DNA from: Nemopilema nomurai
Lineage: Eukaryota > Cnidaria > Scyphozoa > Rhizostomeae > Rhizostomatidae
Assembly: GCA_003864495.1 (NCBI GenBank)
Contig: ML133436.1
Location: 434,001-498,000, forward strand
Direction of reading: 5' to 3'
Length of the DNA stretch: 64,000 nt
In this document: piece after piece, positions 1 through 12,800 of the stretch
Position numbering within the stretch: position 1 is the first letter of the stretch
Layout of the letters: every line of letters starts with the position of its first letter
Notes under the pieces: generated by a model
Seen by the model: the letters and a program-made list of their open reading frames with translations, nothing else
The model's database searches: none
Told to the model about the DNA's origin: nothing
Translations under genes and position numbers: made by a program

Positions 1-106
1 GGTCTTGGTGATAGTTCCTCGCAAGTAGTTCCACATGGCGAACATTCGATGAAAGTTGGCTAAATCTTTCCCTTCTATTTCAGGTATGTCCTTAAGTCTG
101 CTATTT
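1..106 (-). CDS. possible partial exon of an unrecognised gene, cut by the window edge
   Basis: The reverse strand from about 106 down to 1 stays open in one frame and reads as a plausible peptide containing DIPEIEGKDLANFH followed by RMFAMWNYLRGTITKT. The three forward frames all contain stops here. An AG that could serve as an acceptor lies just above 106, but its polypyrimidine tract is poor. No upstream exon was found between 107 and 6300. I do not recognise the family. It could be chance openness over about 35 codons. Confidence 0.25.
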
Positions 107-3100
107 TTTCCTATCGCAATTTTTATGGCAGGGCAATGGTGATTGAAATTATAGCTATTACTAAAGCAATCGATCTTGTTCCATCATTACAATCAAGAGA
201 ACCATCATAGTATAGAAAAGGAACGACCAATGATAATGACACACATCCTGAATCATTATCAACTATCAATCAGTCGATCAATCGCCACTAATCATAATCA
301 CCTAATCATTTATCACATTCGGATCTACCCACGGTATTCACATATAAGTGGCTTTGTTTTCTTTGGTGATTAACATTACATTTATTATTGGCACGCTACA
401 GTAACAAAGTTGATTAGTAATCGATATCATGGTAACGACGCTGATCAATCAGACATTTTCATCTCAATCGCCTACCTACGAGGTAGAAACCACAATGATA
501 CAGAATCAAGCGAAATGCTTAGCATTGAAAATATGATTATATTTAAATCAGGCGCTCATAAAACATTCATATGAGTCATAACTAACAATGAAAACCGGGC
601 TGATGTTTATCATAAGAAAGTTGACAAACTGCATCAAACATTGGTCAGTCATGCGCCAATTTTACATATGCATTTTCTTAGTGTAGGACAAGAAGATATA
701 TTATAGAAAATCCATAGTTGACACTTGAAATTCATAACAAAATTTGCCAAATCAGAACTTTTTAATAGTCGTCAGTGTGTTTAGATGGCAAACTATAAGA
801 AATATCTCACTTTCGTAGAGACCACAACAGTGTGGGGATGTGGTGTGGGGTATGATCACGCAACAGACCATTTGAAAGGGGCACCGATGCAAAGAAAAAT
901 CAGCAAAAAGCTAGTTTTGTACCTCAAATCATTAAAATATATGAAAGACTTCCTTACATAGCTCAAATCATGGTCCAATGAATTTCAAAAAATCCTAAAA
1001 GCAATTTGAAGGAATCATTCTATAAATGTTCTGTGATTTTGTTTTTGAAAAGTATAATGATTGCATACTAAATATCACCAATATCTTTTAGTCATACGCT
1101 CAACCCCCACCCAATGATTCACTGCCCCCCCTCCCCCCACACCCCCTTCTGATGCAAAAAGGCAACCCACAACTGCACTGCAACCCTCTAGCAAAGCAGG
1201 CAATTTCTAGGCCCTTACATAGCAGGGGACACTTGAGTGAACGGAAATTCTTACTAGATGATAATTCATTAATTAGAGCTATAATAAACATTTGTTCCGA
1301 ACAACAATTAAGAAGCACTAGTGCTGCAAGTTTTATCGCTCGATTGTTGAGCAATCCCCTTCGCTCCCATCATTAATTTTGTATAGGAACATGCCTCGAT
1401 GGAAATGCTTGCTGCACCGCATTTTGCTTTAGAAATAGCCGTCTTTCGATGACACTAAATTACCATCTCTTATGAAAACCAGACTTTATCTGCACAGCTA
1501 AAATTTGGCTAACAGCACCGCTCTCTCCACTGTTCGCGTTTATTTGCACGTGAAAGCGAATTCGTGCATTTTGCACAGACCAGCTGAGCTTCTATCTCGT
1601 CTCACGTGCTATCTGCACTTTTATCTGACAGTCTGCATCTTTGAAAGGAAGTAAAAACTTGTTTTTCTTCTCCATGTACTGTCGCAGTCGAAAGACTCTT
1701 TGACACATGGAGAGATATAAGTGTGTTTTGTGGATATGGTCCCTGAGTCTATATAATATGTTTCTGCAGTATGCCATCCGAATTTAGACAACAACATATG
1801 TTCTTTTAAAACTGACTCCTGCAATTCTGCTTCCCCCAATTAGCTTAGATGTAATAGGCTTCTCAAGTGGTTGTATCTACAAAATCTCTTCTTGAATGCT
1901 GGATATATGCTTGCTATTAAAAAGTACTTTTGAGATTTCTCTCCCAACTTCTCGCTTTCCGTGATATTTTACGGATAATCCAAAGCATAATAGGTGGCCT
2001 TCTGTTTTGAAGAATTTTTTCTTGTACACTCCGAGTCTGTCTTCAAATATTTTGGTCAAGTCACCTATTCTCGTTATTCGCCTTTTGCTTCACGAGTTGA
2101 CTTTTTTCTGTCCTAAACAGTATATGCTACAATTGCATAATCGTTTTCTTATAACTATACATGTATTTAACTCTTTATAATTGCAGAACTGCGTTGAATT
2201 GAACGTGACATGCCCTTTCTCTCTCTGTCTCCCCCCCCCCCCCTCTCCCCTTATGCACTTTTCAGTAATGTCAAAATTGGGAATTTTGAGACAAAACACT
2301 TTACAATAACAAGAGAAAGCTGTAAAATGATTTTTGCATGCTAATTGTCCGACTCCCTTCAGAGCAGAAAAACGGAGTGACCTCATTTGTGAAATTCCTC
2401 ATCAGAAATTCAACCCTCGCTTGCTTGCGTCTGTGACTGACCTTGCGTACATGCTGTTGGAGACCCCTGCAGCTCAGAGACAGCTGCTTCGAACAAGAGC
2501 AGAAGTTCTGTCTAATTTTCAAGGGAACCTTGCAATGCATTTCCATTGAAACACACAGCAAGATGAAGACTCTTTGTGATAAATGGTTTTGAATTGCAGT
2601 TTGCACCTGCAACTTCTGTTTGGACAAAAGCAACGGCGCAGCCATTTCGTAATGAAAACATTGACACTGACTCAACGAAGAGAGCGACTGAGATCAATTT
2701 AGAATGAATGCTGTGTTTTCGAACAGCTCGTTTGCAGTAAGCAAGCAAAGTGTAGTTCGTGACCAAAAGTAAAGTTTTTATGGTACATTCAAACTAGATC
2801 TTCGACTTCGCGCTAGCCTCGCTTTAGTGCATGCTATGGGAACTGTGTTTCTCGGATCCCAGCTGAAAAGACACTTTTGCAATCAAACAGGCTGAAAATA
2901 CAAAGAGTTCACTTGAGGCTAATTGTGTGCAAATCAGCATTTTTGCATTAGAAATAAATGCCTTTAGAGACTGGACCTGCATAAAAACATAACATATCCT
3001 AAGCAATTTATCTTTCAGTGTCTTCCAACTAATTGGCTAGCTTATTTATGGCTCTTTTGAAGACCTATAAGGCTCCAATTTATACATAACAAAAATCCAT

Positions 3101-6100
3101 TCAATTTATCGATAAAATTTTCAACGGCTTCAGAAGAATTCCAGCTTTCTAAGTTGAACAACTGGCTCCTTTCCTAATCAAACCTTCAAATTTTAGCCTG
3201 AAATCCGAGATATCAAACTTGTTAGAAGTTTTATAGGATGGTGCATACTGTTTCTGTGTTGTCGTCGATCTTTGACATGTTGGCTTCAGAGTAAAGAGAA
3301 CTGTTTTATTGGATCGTGCGCGAAACCTGAGCACTCTATATACTCCTCTATATAACAATATACTCCTTATATCATATCATTCAAATATCATTACTACATG
3401 CCAAAATTCCATGCATTATATATTTATCAAGTTTCTGCAGCAGCTATGAAATGCCTTTGGATTCTTTGATGAATTTTTTTCTTTCCATCTCTCAATATGC
3501 TTTGGTCATTTTTCACTTTCAACGAATACATATTCTACTGAGACGTGGAAATGGTAATGCCCTTGCATTCTGTGGTAGTTTAGAAAAGAAAAACTGTCTT
3601 TAGTAGCAAGGCTGCCTGTACGCAGTGGGATTTCTAGAGCAATCTTCGCATCAATGGCTTACAAGACACGTCTCTGAGCTACCTACTCTTGTTTCATGCT
3701 AATCTTTGGTGTCTAGTGCCATCTTCTTATTTTTCCTACAGTTAAATGACGTAGGGGTCTTTTGGAATCACTGCAAAGGGATTCTAAGTATTTTGCAACT
3801 GTTGCATTTCTATGCAGCTTGCGTAAAAGCGTCTGGCATAATCTAAGTTCCTGCTGTCCACACTTTTCCAAACGTAGTTGCCAGACGACCGTTATGCATT
3901 CATTGTTTTCTGTGCGTGAAAAGCCTTTTAAAATCTTTCACAATCGCTTTGGCACGCAACAGCAGTTTAGGCAAAACACGGCCTCCTATTAACCCTGAGT
4001 TACAAGTGATTCTCTATTTTGCCAAACAGTCCTGCTAAATAAATTGCAAGTGTTCAGAATGCTTTTACACTGGGGGGCCTAAAGCAGTAAACATTGAAAT
4101 GCACAGTTGTTAGCAAGGAAACCTGTTGAATGGGCCTACGTCGCATCAATGAATTGTCATAAGTACCATCTCACTTGTAGTTATAGTTATAAAGTCTGCA
4201 AGTCTTCATGTTATGACTTTTCGTTCTCTTTCTAGCATGCTGCACATCACACGGGGACCTGGCGCCTAGTTGTCCACTGCGAATTTCTCAAACAAAAATG
4301 GACGCATGGTGAACTGAAGGAAGACCCGGCCATGCTTCCGCGTTGAGGTGTTCCCAGAGTGACAAATTACAGCATCAGAATCATGACCGTTATCTGTGTA
4401 AATGCTTAATTCTGTATTCATACAAATGTATGTTTAATTTTTGTGTACACAATTTATGGGACGCTGATTTATAAAGTATGTTATGGTCACGTGAAGGTTG
4501 CTTAGCGATGTTGACAGTCTCCACGTGACTTCATCTTCGATTCGAGGCCGAGAAAACATGTCTGTCGAGGCGAAGTCAATCCCATAACCGATGCACAGCG
4601 AAACAGTACTTTGTTTTGGTTTATTCAAGGAATGAACCAAGGAATGAAGGGCTATTTGAGCAGCGACAACGTAAATGGGTTCCCTCCCCATCATATTTCC
4701 TATTCAGTACCAATCGCCCAAGCAATACGCATGTGTTATAAGAAGTGCTGACTTTCAGCATAATCTGTAAACTCGGAATTGTCTACTATGAATCGAAGAA
4801 GGCTTTATTTGCCTTAAGCATCATCAAAGTTATATTTAAAAAATTAAAGGAAGTTTAGTGCTTGTATGATAACTTACAAGTTCCTGCTTGCATGAAACAA
4901 TGTCACGAAATAATCAACTTTAGAAATAATTCGAGGTCTAGATTATAACTTAAGTGCAACTTGCCTTAATGCTACTCTCTTTCAATTATGCATCTTGAAA
5001 TTTCTTTTATAGCAAACGCTATTACCAAGATCTTGGGTTACTTACATTTCATGAATAAATATAATCGTAAGAAAAGGAATACTATGATACCTCCCAATTA
5101 AAAACCATCGTTGTTTATATATAACTAATTAGATAGATATTCAATAAGATTTTTTAGCCTGAATTTGGGAAAGCCAATTGCAAGGGTAAATAATTTCTAT
5201 ACTGTTTCGGTGAAATTCTCTCAGTAAACTGACGAAATTAATTCCTATCCAGAAGGTTAAGACATGTTTTAAAGGTAAAAGAGGCTGTTACTTTATTCAG
5301 CTATCGTAGTTTAGTCTCAAAGCTACCAAACATCCCGCAAGAAGCTGCTAGAACATGCTCGTTGCAACACAAAACGGAGCCAAAATCCAATAATCAACAA
5401 GTTGAATCTCATGTTGAGAGGGACCAAAATTAATGTTGTTAGTAACAGAACATGATTGGATGCATAGGTAACTGCCTTTCAGTTAGGATTTGATAGCATG
5501 TTATAAATCTTATATGCCCCTAGTTCCAAGGCTCATTGAATAGTCAAATCATTAAGTGACGTCACATCTTGACAAGAGGTTAAAACATTAAATAATTATT
5601 AGTCGACTGTGCTTTTAAGTTCGACCAAAAGCTTGGTTTCGCTTGGCCTCTCCATTCTGCATTGTTAAATCAATGTTTATAACAATGGGTGTATATAATT
5701 AAAATAGTTATTAAGTTGTATATAGGGTTGCAAAAACTGGCTCATATTCCTATCCGGCGTCCGTATCATGAGTTATAGCTAATACTGTACTTTATTGTTG
5801 GGTGTCTAGATCACCTATTGCATCGTTTTTAATATATTGCGCATGATAGTTACTGCAAATACATCAAACTGGTTGTTCTACTGTACTTTGCGTCTTTTTA
5901 TTCCGTCACATCTTGCGTCGGTGCATTTTTGATGCGGAACTTCCTTGCATCTGTCGATTACAACTAAAAGCAGTGACCGTTTTGCATAAAAGGAAATTGT
6001 CATTTGTAGGACACATATATATGTAAATACTCTGAACAGATGAAATACCTCCGAAAGAGATTCGGCAATGGCAGAACATGAAAAAGATGTGGGTCCATCC

Positions 6101-6309
6101 AATGATAAAGTCATCATCGGATTGAAAAGCCTGCTCTTCTTTTTGTGGCTAAAGAACAGATCGACAAAAGAAATGCGATTCTTGATTAGTCTTTTAAAGG
6201 CCACTTGTCTCATATTGATTTGGAGCCAATACTGAACATGAAGCTTGCAAGCTGGGATCTTAGGCACTGCGTTTGTCCTATGTTCTTTAACGTCCGAGGT
6301 TAACCATGA
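107..6309. other. AT-rich region without a recognisable gene
   Basis: About 6.2 kb in which no open frame resembles a known protein and no chain of phase-compatible exons could be built on either strand. It contains C-rich tracts (around 1103-1148 and a run of C at about 2230-2244) and scattered short frames that read as noise. It may be intergenic, or intron of the putative left-edge gene. Confidence 0.6.
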
Positions 6310-6580
6310 TACACTCTTATAAGGAACCTACCACAAGGCCTAGTTCCAAAAGTTCCTTATTCGTAGACCTCAAATCATCAGATTTTAGTACCAAAACTTC
6401 CTTAAAAGTTCCTTAATTTCACTGCACATCAAATGCCATAAAAATAGTACAGAAACAGGAAAAACATTTCAAATCGAAAGGTTCCTTGGGGATTTCGTTT
6501 TTAGTAGTATAAATTCTTTAAATATTTCGGACTTCTACATGTAGGTTCCTTGTAACGTGGTTCCTTATAAAAAGCGTGTA
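6310..6580. mobile_element. small inverted-repeat element (MITE-like), copy 1
   Basis: The left end reads TACACTCTTATAAGGAACC and the right end reads GGTTCCTTATAAAAAGCGTGTA. These are imperfect inverted copies of one another, about 270 bp apart. The interior repeats the words AAGGAACTTTT and GGTACTAAAA and has no coding capacity. The flanks share ATGA, a possible target duplication. The same interior words recur at 36235-36616, which supports a mobile family. It lies about 300 bp upstream of the EIF3D start codon. Confidence 0.6.
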
Positions 6581-6799
6581 GATGATACCTTATTGCTTTC
6601 ACAACAAAATATTTCATAAAATAAGCATCATCTTTGCATCAATAAATCACCACAATAAATCTTATTGAGAAATTAGAGTATTTCTTTCCTAAGCAAAATG
6701 ATCGGCTCTTTTTGTTGTCGAATATATTAAGCAATTCAGCTTCTACTAGGCAAAGCTTTGCAGTAATAAAGTTGTAATAATTCGTCGCTTTTTGAAAAT

Positions 6800-6898
6800 T
6801 CCAACCGCATTCTGAAAATACCAAATCTTCACCCGCGAGACACGCGGGATCTATCGCGTCTCTGACAGGGTTCTTTCCTTTGCGCGTGGTTGTTCAAT
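6800..6898 (+). promoter_or_regulatory. EIF3D proximal promoter and 5' UTR
   Basis: GC content rises locally just before the EIF3D start. A short palindrome, CCCGCG at 6832-6837 and CGCGGG at 6843-6848, flanks a 5-base loop. The pyrimidine-rich stretch TTCTTTCCTTT at about 6871-6881 could be a TOP-like start, as in many translation-factor mRNAs. No TATA box is evident. The transcription start is not determined. Confidence 0.35.
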
Positions 6899-9800
6899 AT
6901 GGCGCATTTTCGTCCTCCGAATATTCAAGATAACCCAGAAGGATGGGGTCCGTGTGCCGTGCCAGCACAATTCAAGGACATTCCATATCAACCTTTTTCA
7001 AAGGGAGACCGAATAGGAAAGGTTTGTATTAAATTTTAGTAAAAAAACTGTTTAACTACTGATTATATAGCTTGATCTTAGGCCAAAATTTTCTTTCCGC
7101 ACAGAAAATATTAAGTTAAGCGTTATATTTCCTATTTATACCCTGTTAACATCCGAGATTGCGGTCTGTGAAACTAAGATTTATCATCTTATGTTTAGTT
7201 TGTACCTAAATCTTTGGAATAATCGAATTAATATATAATATTAGCATCTAGTCCAATAACACGCTTTGAGACTCTTTTTCCCTTGTTGAAGTGTTGGCTT
7301 CAGCAATTATCATTGTAAGTATGTCAAGTATAAGTGAATTACTTTGTGTAGATTATCTTGACGTGAAAGAATGGCTGTTCAGAATAGTTAACTGATGAAC
7401 TATAAATGAGATATTCTGAAGAAAGGATGACGTGGCTGTATAAGATGTTATTTAAATAATGTACTTCAGGAAAAAGATGTACTTTAACAAATAAAAAAAA
7501 AATGTTGAATATGAACTCAAACTTCCGTTGAGATTTATCCAATCAGCAATCAAACTGCTAATACGTATTAGATTATTTTAAAATTGCTCAGAAAAGTAGA
7601 ATAATACTTAAAGTACTTTAAGGTTAGGACACCATGAATCTCTGCCTTTCAACTATAAATCTTTATGAGATTTGTAGTGCTAAGTTCATTTTAAAAAGAC
7701 ATCTTTGCTCACTATAAAAACTTTTCGATTGTCTAGAATTGTCTTGCTGATATGAGGCTTGGTCAAAAATACACATTAATGAGAAGTAAGGGTAGAAAAG
7801 TGTGTTTGTATGAGTATCATTTCCTGAAGAAGAAAAACAGCTTTCTCAAAGTTGCACATTTTACTTAAATTAAGTTCAGCTATAGCGAGCAATGTTGTCT
7901 TTTCCATTAGAAGTTTTTGAGCTATGCTACACAAAACTTTTGCGACAGAAAGAGCTAGTTTTTCCCTTGCATTCATCTAAGGGGAGATGCTAGTGGAAAC
8001 TGACTGGTTATAATACATCAATAATGTTATAGCACTAATATCTTGTTATTTAATTTTGATGAATTTGAGCCATAATAGTATTTGTAGCTAGCATATTGGG
8101 TGACTATAAATGAATGCAATTTTTTATTAAACATAACTTTTATGCAGAAGGAAGCTGTAAGTTTAAAGAAGGTTACCTAATTGTCTACTTGTGAATGTAT
8201 TTATTCAATCATATCCAGGTCTTCATGTGCCTCTGACCAAATTGAAACAGTCAAAGTTACCTTTTATTGTGTACATATTTATCCAACCAATATTTTAATG
8301 CTAACGCAAATCCAGTTAGTTATTTGCTGATGACTTGAAAAAGTATTTTGTTATGTTCAAGAATAGACAATAACTAGACAATCATTATTTAGAGGTTATA
8401 GAAGTACTCATAATATGACACTAATAATAAGGCACTCATAATAAGGCACTAGAAAGCAGATTGTTACCTTATCAACAAATATGAGATGCGATCCACATGC
8501 TGTAATTGAGGGAAAAGATAAAGCTGTGGTAGCCAAACAACCTACCCCTAAGATCGGAAGGGAGATTGAGGCATTAGGGAGAGGCAGATAGAACATAGCT
8601 TAACCTATGTTATGTCAGATCCTAGCTAGCATTTTCTAGATGTCTATCATTATTAAACAACCTACCCCTAAGATCGGAAGGGAGATTGAGGCATTAGGGA
8701 GAGGCAGATAGAATAGCTTAACCTATGTTATGTCAGATCCTAGCTAGCATTTTCTAGATGTCTATCATTATTAAACAACCTACCCCTAAGATCGGAAGGG
8801 AGATTGAGGCATTAGGGAGAGGCAGATAGAATAGCTTGACCTATGTTATGTCAGATTCTAGCTAGCATGTACTAGTTGTCTATCATTATTAAAAAACCTG
8901 CTCCAAATATTGGAAGGGAGATTGAGGCATAAGAAAGAGGCAAATAAAATAGCTTGACCTATGTTATGTCAGATTCTAGCTAGCATGTACTAGTTGTCTA
9001 TCATTATTAATTTCTGTTTGTACCTCTAATTATAATTTTTTTGTATTTATGATTTTAAAAGTTATGGCATTTCTTATAAGCTGTCAGTCAATTTCCTGTA
9101 TATTAAAGCCAAAAGCTGGTAAGCCTATTAAATAAAATTAGATACATACTGCAAAATATATATACAAATATATTGTACCAAAAAATCATCCACAATAACC
9201 CCAGAAAGCTATTTTTGTAAATAGGGAAAATGTTCCACCACAGTGACTTGCATTTTAATGTTCTTGTTTAATGTTTATTTGGCATGTTTTTACTTAAAAA
9301 CTTAAGAAAGAAAATGTGTGCCTTTAGAAATTCGTTTTTTTCTACTTCAAAGGTTGCAGACTGGACTGGAAATGCATACCAAGACCGCAAATACACAAGT
9401 AAAGAAAAAACTTTTACTTTGCTTTTGAAGTAATGAAATTATATTTTGCTATTTTGATTTTTTACTTTCAAAGTAATGTGGTAAACCTCTTTGATCATAT
9501 ACTTCATACACATTGATGTCAGTTTTGAAGCAAATAATTCGTAGATGAGCGACTTTAGGTAAGACACAGGCTTCAGGAGGTGCTTTGAATTGGAACTGAA
9601 GGAGTTTTGTTACTTGGAACTGAATGCGTTTTGTTACTTGGAACTGAATGACAATGTCAAAGGTGCCTTGTTATTTCATTTTAGACAAGTATGCCTCGCA
9701 GTTTGGAGCTGGTAGTCAGTATGCATACTACCACGAAGGAGACGAATCAGCTTTTCAGCTTGTGGACACCTCAAAGCCTCATAAGACTGCTTACCAGAGG

Positions 9801-12800
9801 AACAAGCAGAGATTTAACAATGTAAGTTGGGAAATTCCACATTTTTGTTTTATATAGTTTGAACTTATTTTGTTTTATATTGAACTAAGATTAGACATAT
9901 ACACTCTGTTGACAAGTTTTTGAAGTAGACTTAAAATTTGTTGCATTCTAGGCAAAGCTGAAGAGAGAAAGAGAGAAGCAGCAGAGAAAGGAGGCTATCA
10001 TGATGGGCCAGGCACAGACGAAGGGCAAGATGAAAGGGAAATTCCAGAGACATTGGACCAGAAACAGATACAACGATCGACAGGTAAGCGAACAGTAGAC
10101 CCTATGGTATACAGAGGCAGCTGTACGCCTTGTCAAGCTGCAAGTTAGTGGATGGAAATGGACCCATTACACGATATTTTGTAGTCATGTCAGGAAATGG
10201 TTAGCTTACATAAACGGTAAATTGTATAACCATGATAAGTTTGACGATATCTTCAGAATGTCTGAAAAAAATTTCTTTTATAAAATGAGGAACCGATGTT
10301 TGTACATGTCTGTAAGCAACGTGTAGTTGGCTCTAAAATCTAGACAATCAGATAATAGATAGATAGGACAAGAATAAATCTTTTGAATGCGATATTGGTG
10401 TCAAATTATTGAGAGATTCTTAGGTAATTTTGCCGCGGCTTAGTCATAACTAGATGCAGGTAGACAAATCAGAATAGATAAGTCAGCCGTGTGACTGATG
10501 AAAACATAGAGAAATTTAATCTATAATCATCCTACGTTCTGCTACGCAATATTTCGGAGAGACATACAGCGACTGTCTGTCATGCAAGGCGTTCACAAAT
10601 TGCTTAACGAATTATGTTTTATCTTGTTATGTTCTAGAACAACCAAAAACAAAGAAATGCATCAGTTGCTATAAGAGAAGACTGGAAAGTTCTCGAGGAC
10701 ATGGACTTTCCCAGGCTGGCGAAGCTGAAGCTGCCTGATGTCTCAGACCCTGTTGACCTGTGAGTTTCCCAGACAATGTGCATTGTGTGCGCTATTTGGC
10801 ATTGAATTGCCAGAGACAAACAGAACGTGGCGAAAGCAGGGTTTTTCTAGTCAAAGTTTCATTTCTCGGAAGTTTTTTTGTTATTGTGTTGGGTATAAGC
10901 TCGTGATAACATAGAGGTTACTTACTAGAATTGAGTCATTCAAAAGTCTGGAAATCCCCCCAATATTGTTCCGCACCAGTATTTTGAATTTTTGGGCTGA
11001 CCCGTTGATTTTGCTCTAGAGAGGGAAATAGATCTGTTTTAGTGATGATCGATCAAATTGCTAATTAATATACTAATAAAGAGAGCATCCCTATTTATTT
11101 TTACTGATGAAGGGGATTGAGAAAGTGAGATTTCCCTTCTTAGGTGTTGCAATTAATTTTGTGGCCATTGCATTCTGCGTAAACAAAAATTTTCTCGTTT
11201 CGTCAAATTCTGAACTTTTTAACGGATATTTTTTGTTGGGTTGACGCTATGCAGCAAGCAAACTTTTGATCAAGTTGAAGCAATCAGAGTGCAAGATTCA
11301 TGTTTATCAGCTACTGCTTGAATGACCAAACGTCAGGATTTCCTACCAAAACAAATGACTATATATCGCATTTTCTAAGCGCAAGCATATTTTAAGCGAT
11401 GACATATTCAAAACAGCTTCTAGGTCTTTTTTGATCATGCATTTTGTTTTTCCAGGTACAACGCGGGAACTGTTGAATATTACGACAAGTCGTTCGACAG
11501 GATTACAACACGCAATGAAATTCCATTAGAAGTGAACAATAAAATATTTCACAAGGTCACCACGACGGATGACCCTGTCATAAGAAAGGTGGGTTGTAAT
11601 TAACACACTTTATTCACAGAAAACTTTGATTTGTCCAGTGAAATGGCGAATGGGACTCCATTCTATGATGATACCACGTCTTCCTCCATAATAATGTTTT
11701 GAGTCTTACAGAAGCGAGCTGCATAGCAAGTCAAACTTGTAGACAAAAAATAGCATTGGGAAGTTGTCCGCCCTGTGTTTCGAATTTGAGCCATAAAATG
11801 TTAAGTTGGGGCAGGATAGCTTAGTTAAGAGAGACTAATGAGTGCATGAATTTATTTTGGTCCTCCAAAATGTCACTTTTACACTTTACTCGGGAGGGTG
11901 TTGATGTTGTACCGCTCTCTATTTCCTCTGTGGAAGTGGTAGAAGAATAGACATGTTTAACACCACTTCGTTTCTATTTCCACAGCTGGCAAGTAAAGGG
12001 AATGTTTTTGGAACAGATACCATTATTAGTACTTTGATGACGTGTACTAGGTCTGTAAATCCATGGGACATCATTGTGCAGGTGAGATTGGTCATCATTG
12101 TCATTATTGGTTCACTATTGTCATTATTGGATCATCATTGTCATTCTTCGGTCATTATTGTCATTCCCCGGTCATCATTGTCATTCTTCAGTCATCATTG
12201 TAATTATTCTGTCATTATTGTTATCCTTCGGTCATCATTGACATTCTTCGGGCATTGTTGTCATTCTTCGGTCATTATTGTCATTCTTCGGTCATCATTG
12301 TCATTATTGGGTCATCATTGTCATTCTTCGGTCAAATAGTTGCGATGGCCTTGCGGAAATCTATTTATTTGTTAGCATAATTTCCGTATTTGGCCAAGGT
12401 TGACTTCTGCCGTTTATACTATATATTACGAGTTTAGTTGTTATTGTATAAATAACATGAACGTTTCTCATTTTATTTTCAGAGAGTTGGAAATAAGTTG
12501 TTCTTTGACAAGAGAGATGACTCAGAATTTGGTAAGTATAGGCATCTTCATGAAGTAGATCGAACTTAAAGAAACATCTGCTTTAGATAAGAAGCATACC
12601 GTGAAGGCTCCTCCGTAGAGCCAAGTGCAGCTACTCCATGGTTTTCAGTAACGCATTTCTTCCTTAACAATGCGGATTTTCTCGCTGTCTTACCTGAAAT
12701 TCAATCAAGATTTGTTACAACAACCTTTCAAAAAGTGCTCCATGCAGCAGAGCTGTTTGTGGTATCTAGAACGCGGCAGCATCTGCTTGGCACGCATATT

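Noticed and set aside
73..90. Forward-strand acceptor/donor-like TTCCCTTCTATTTCAGGTATGT
   Set aside because: All three forward frames before it contain stops, so no forward coding exon ends here; chance match.
2301..2675. 124-codon reverse frame and an overlapping forward frame in the left region
   Set aside because: Composition looks random, both strands are open at once, and no neighbouring exon fits in phase.
8535..9009. CRISPR-like array or sequencing-adapter contamination
   Set aside because: Units are directly adjacent with no spacers, in a eukaryotic intron. The AGATCGGAAG match to a common adapter start lasts only about 10 bases and is embedded in a longer repeated unit.
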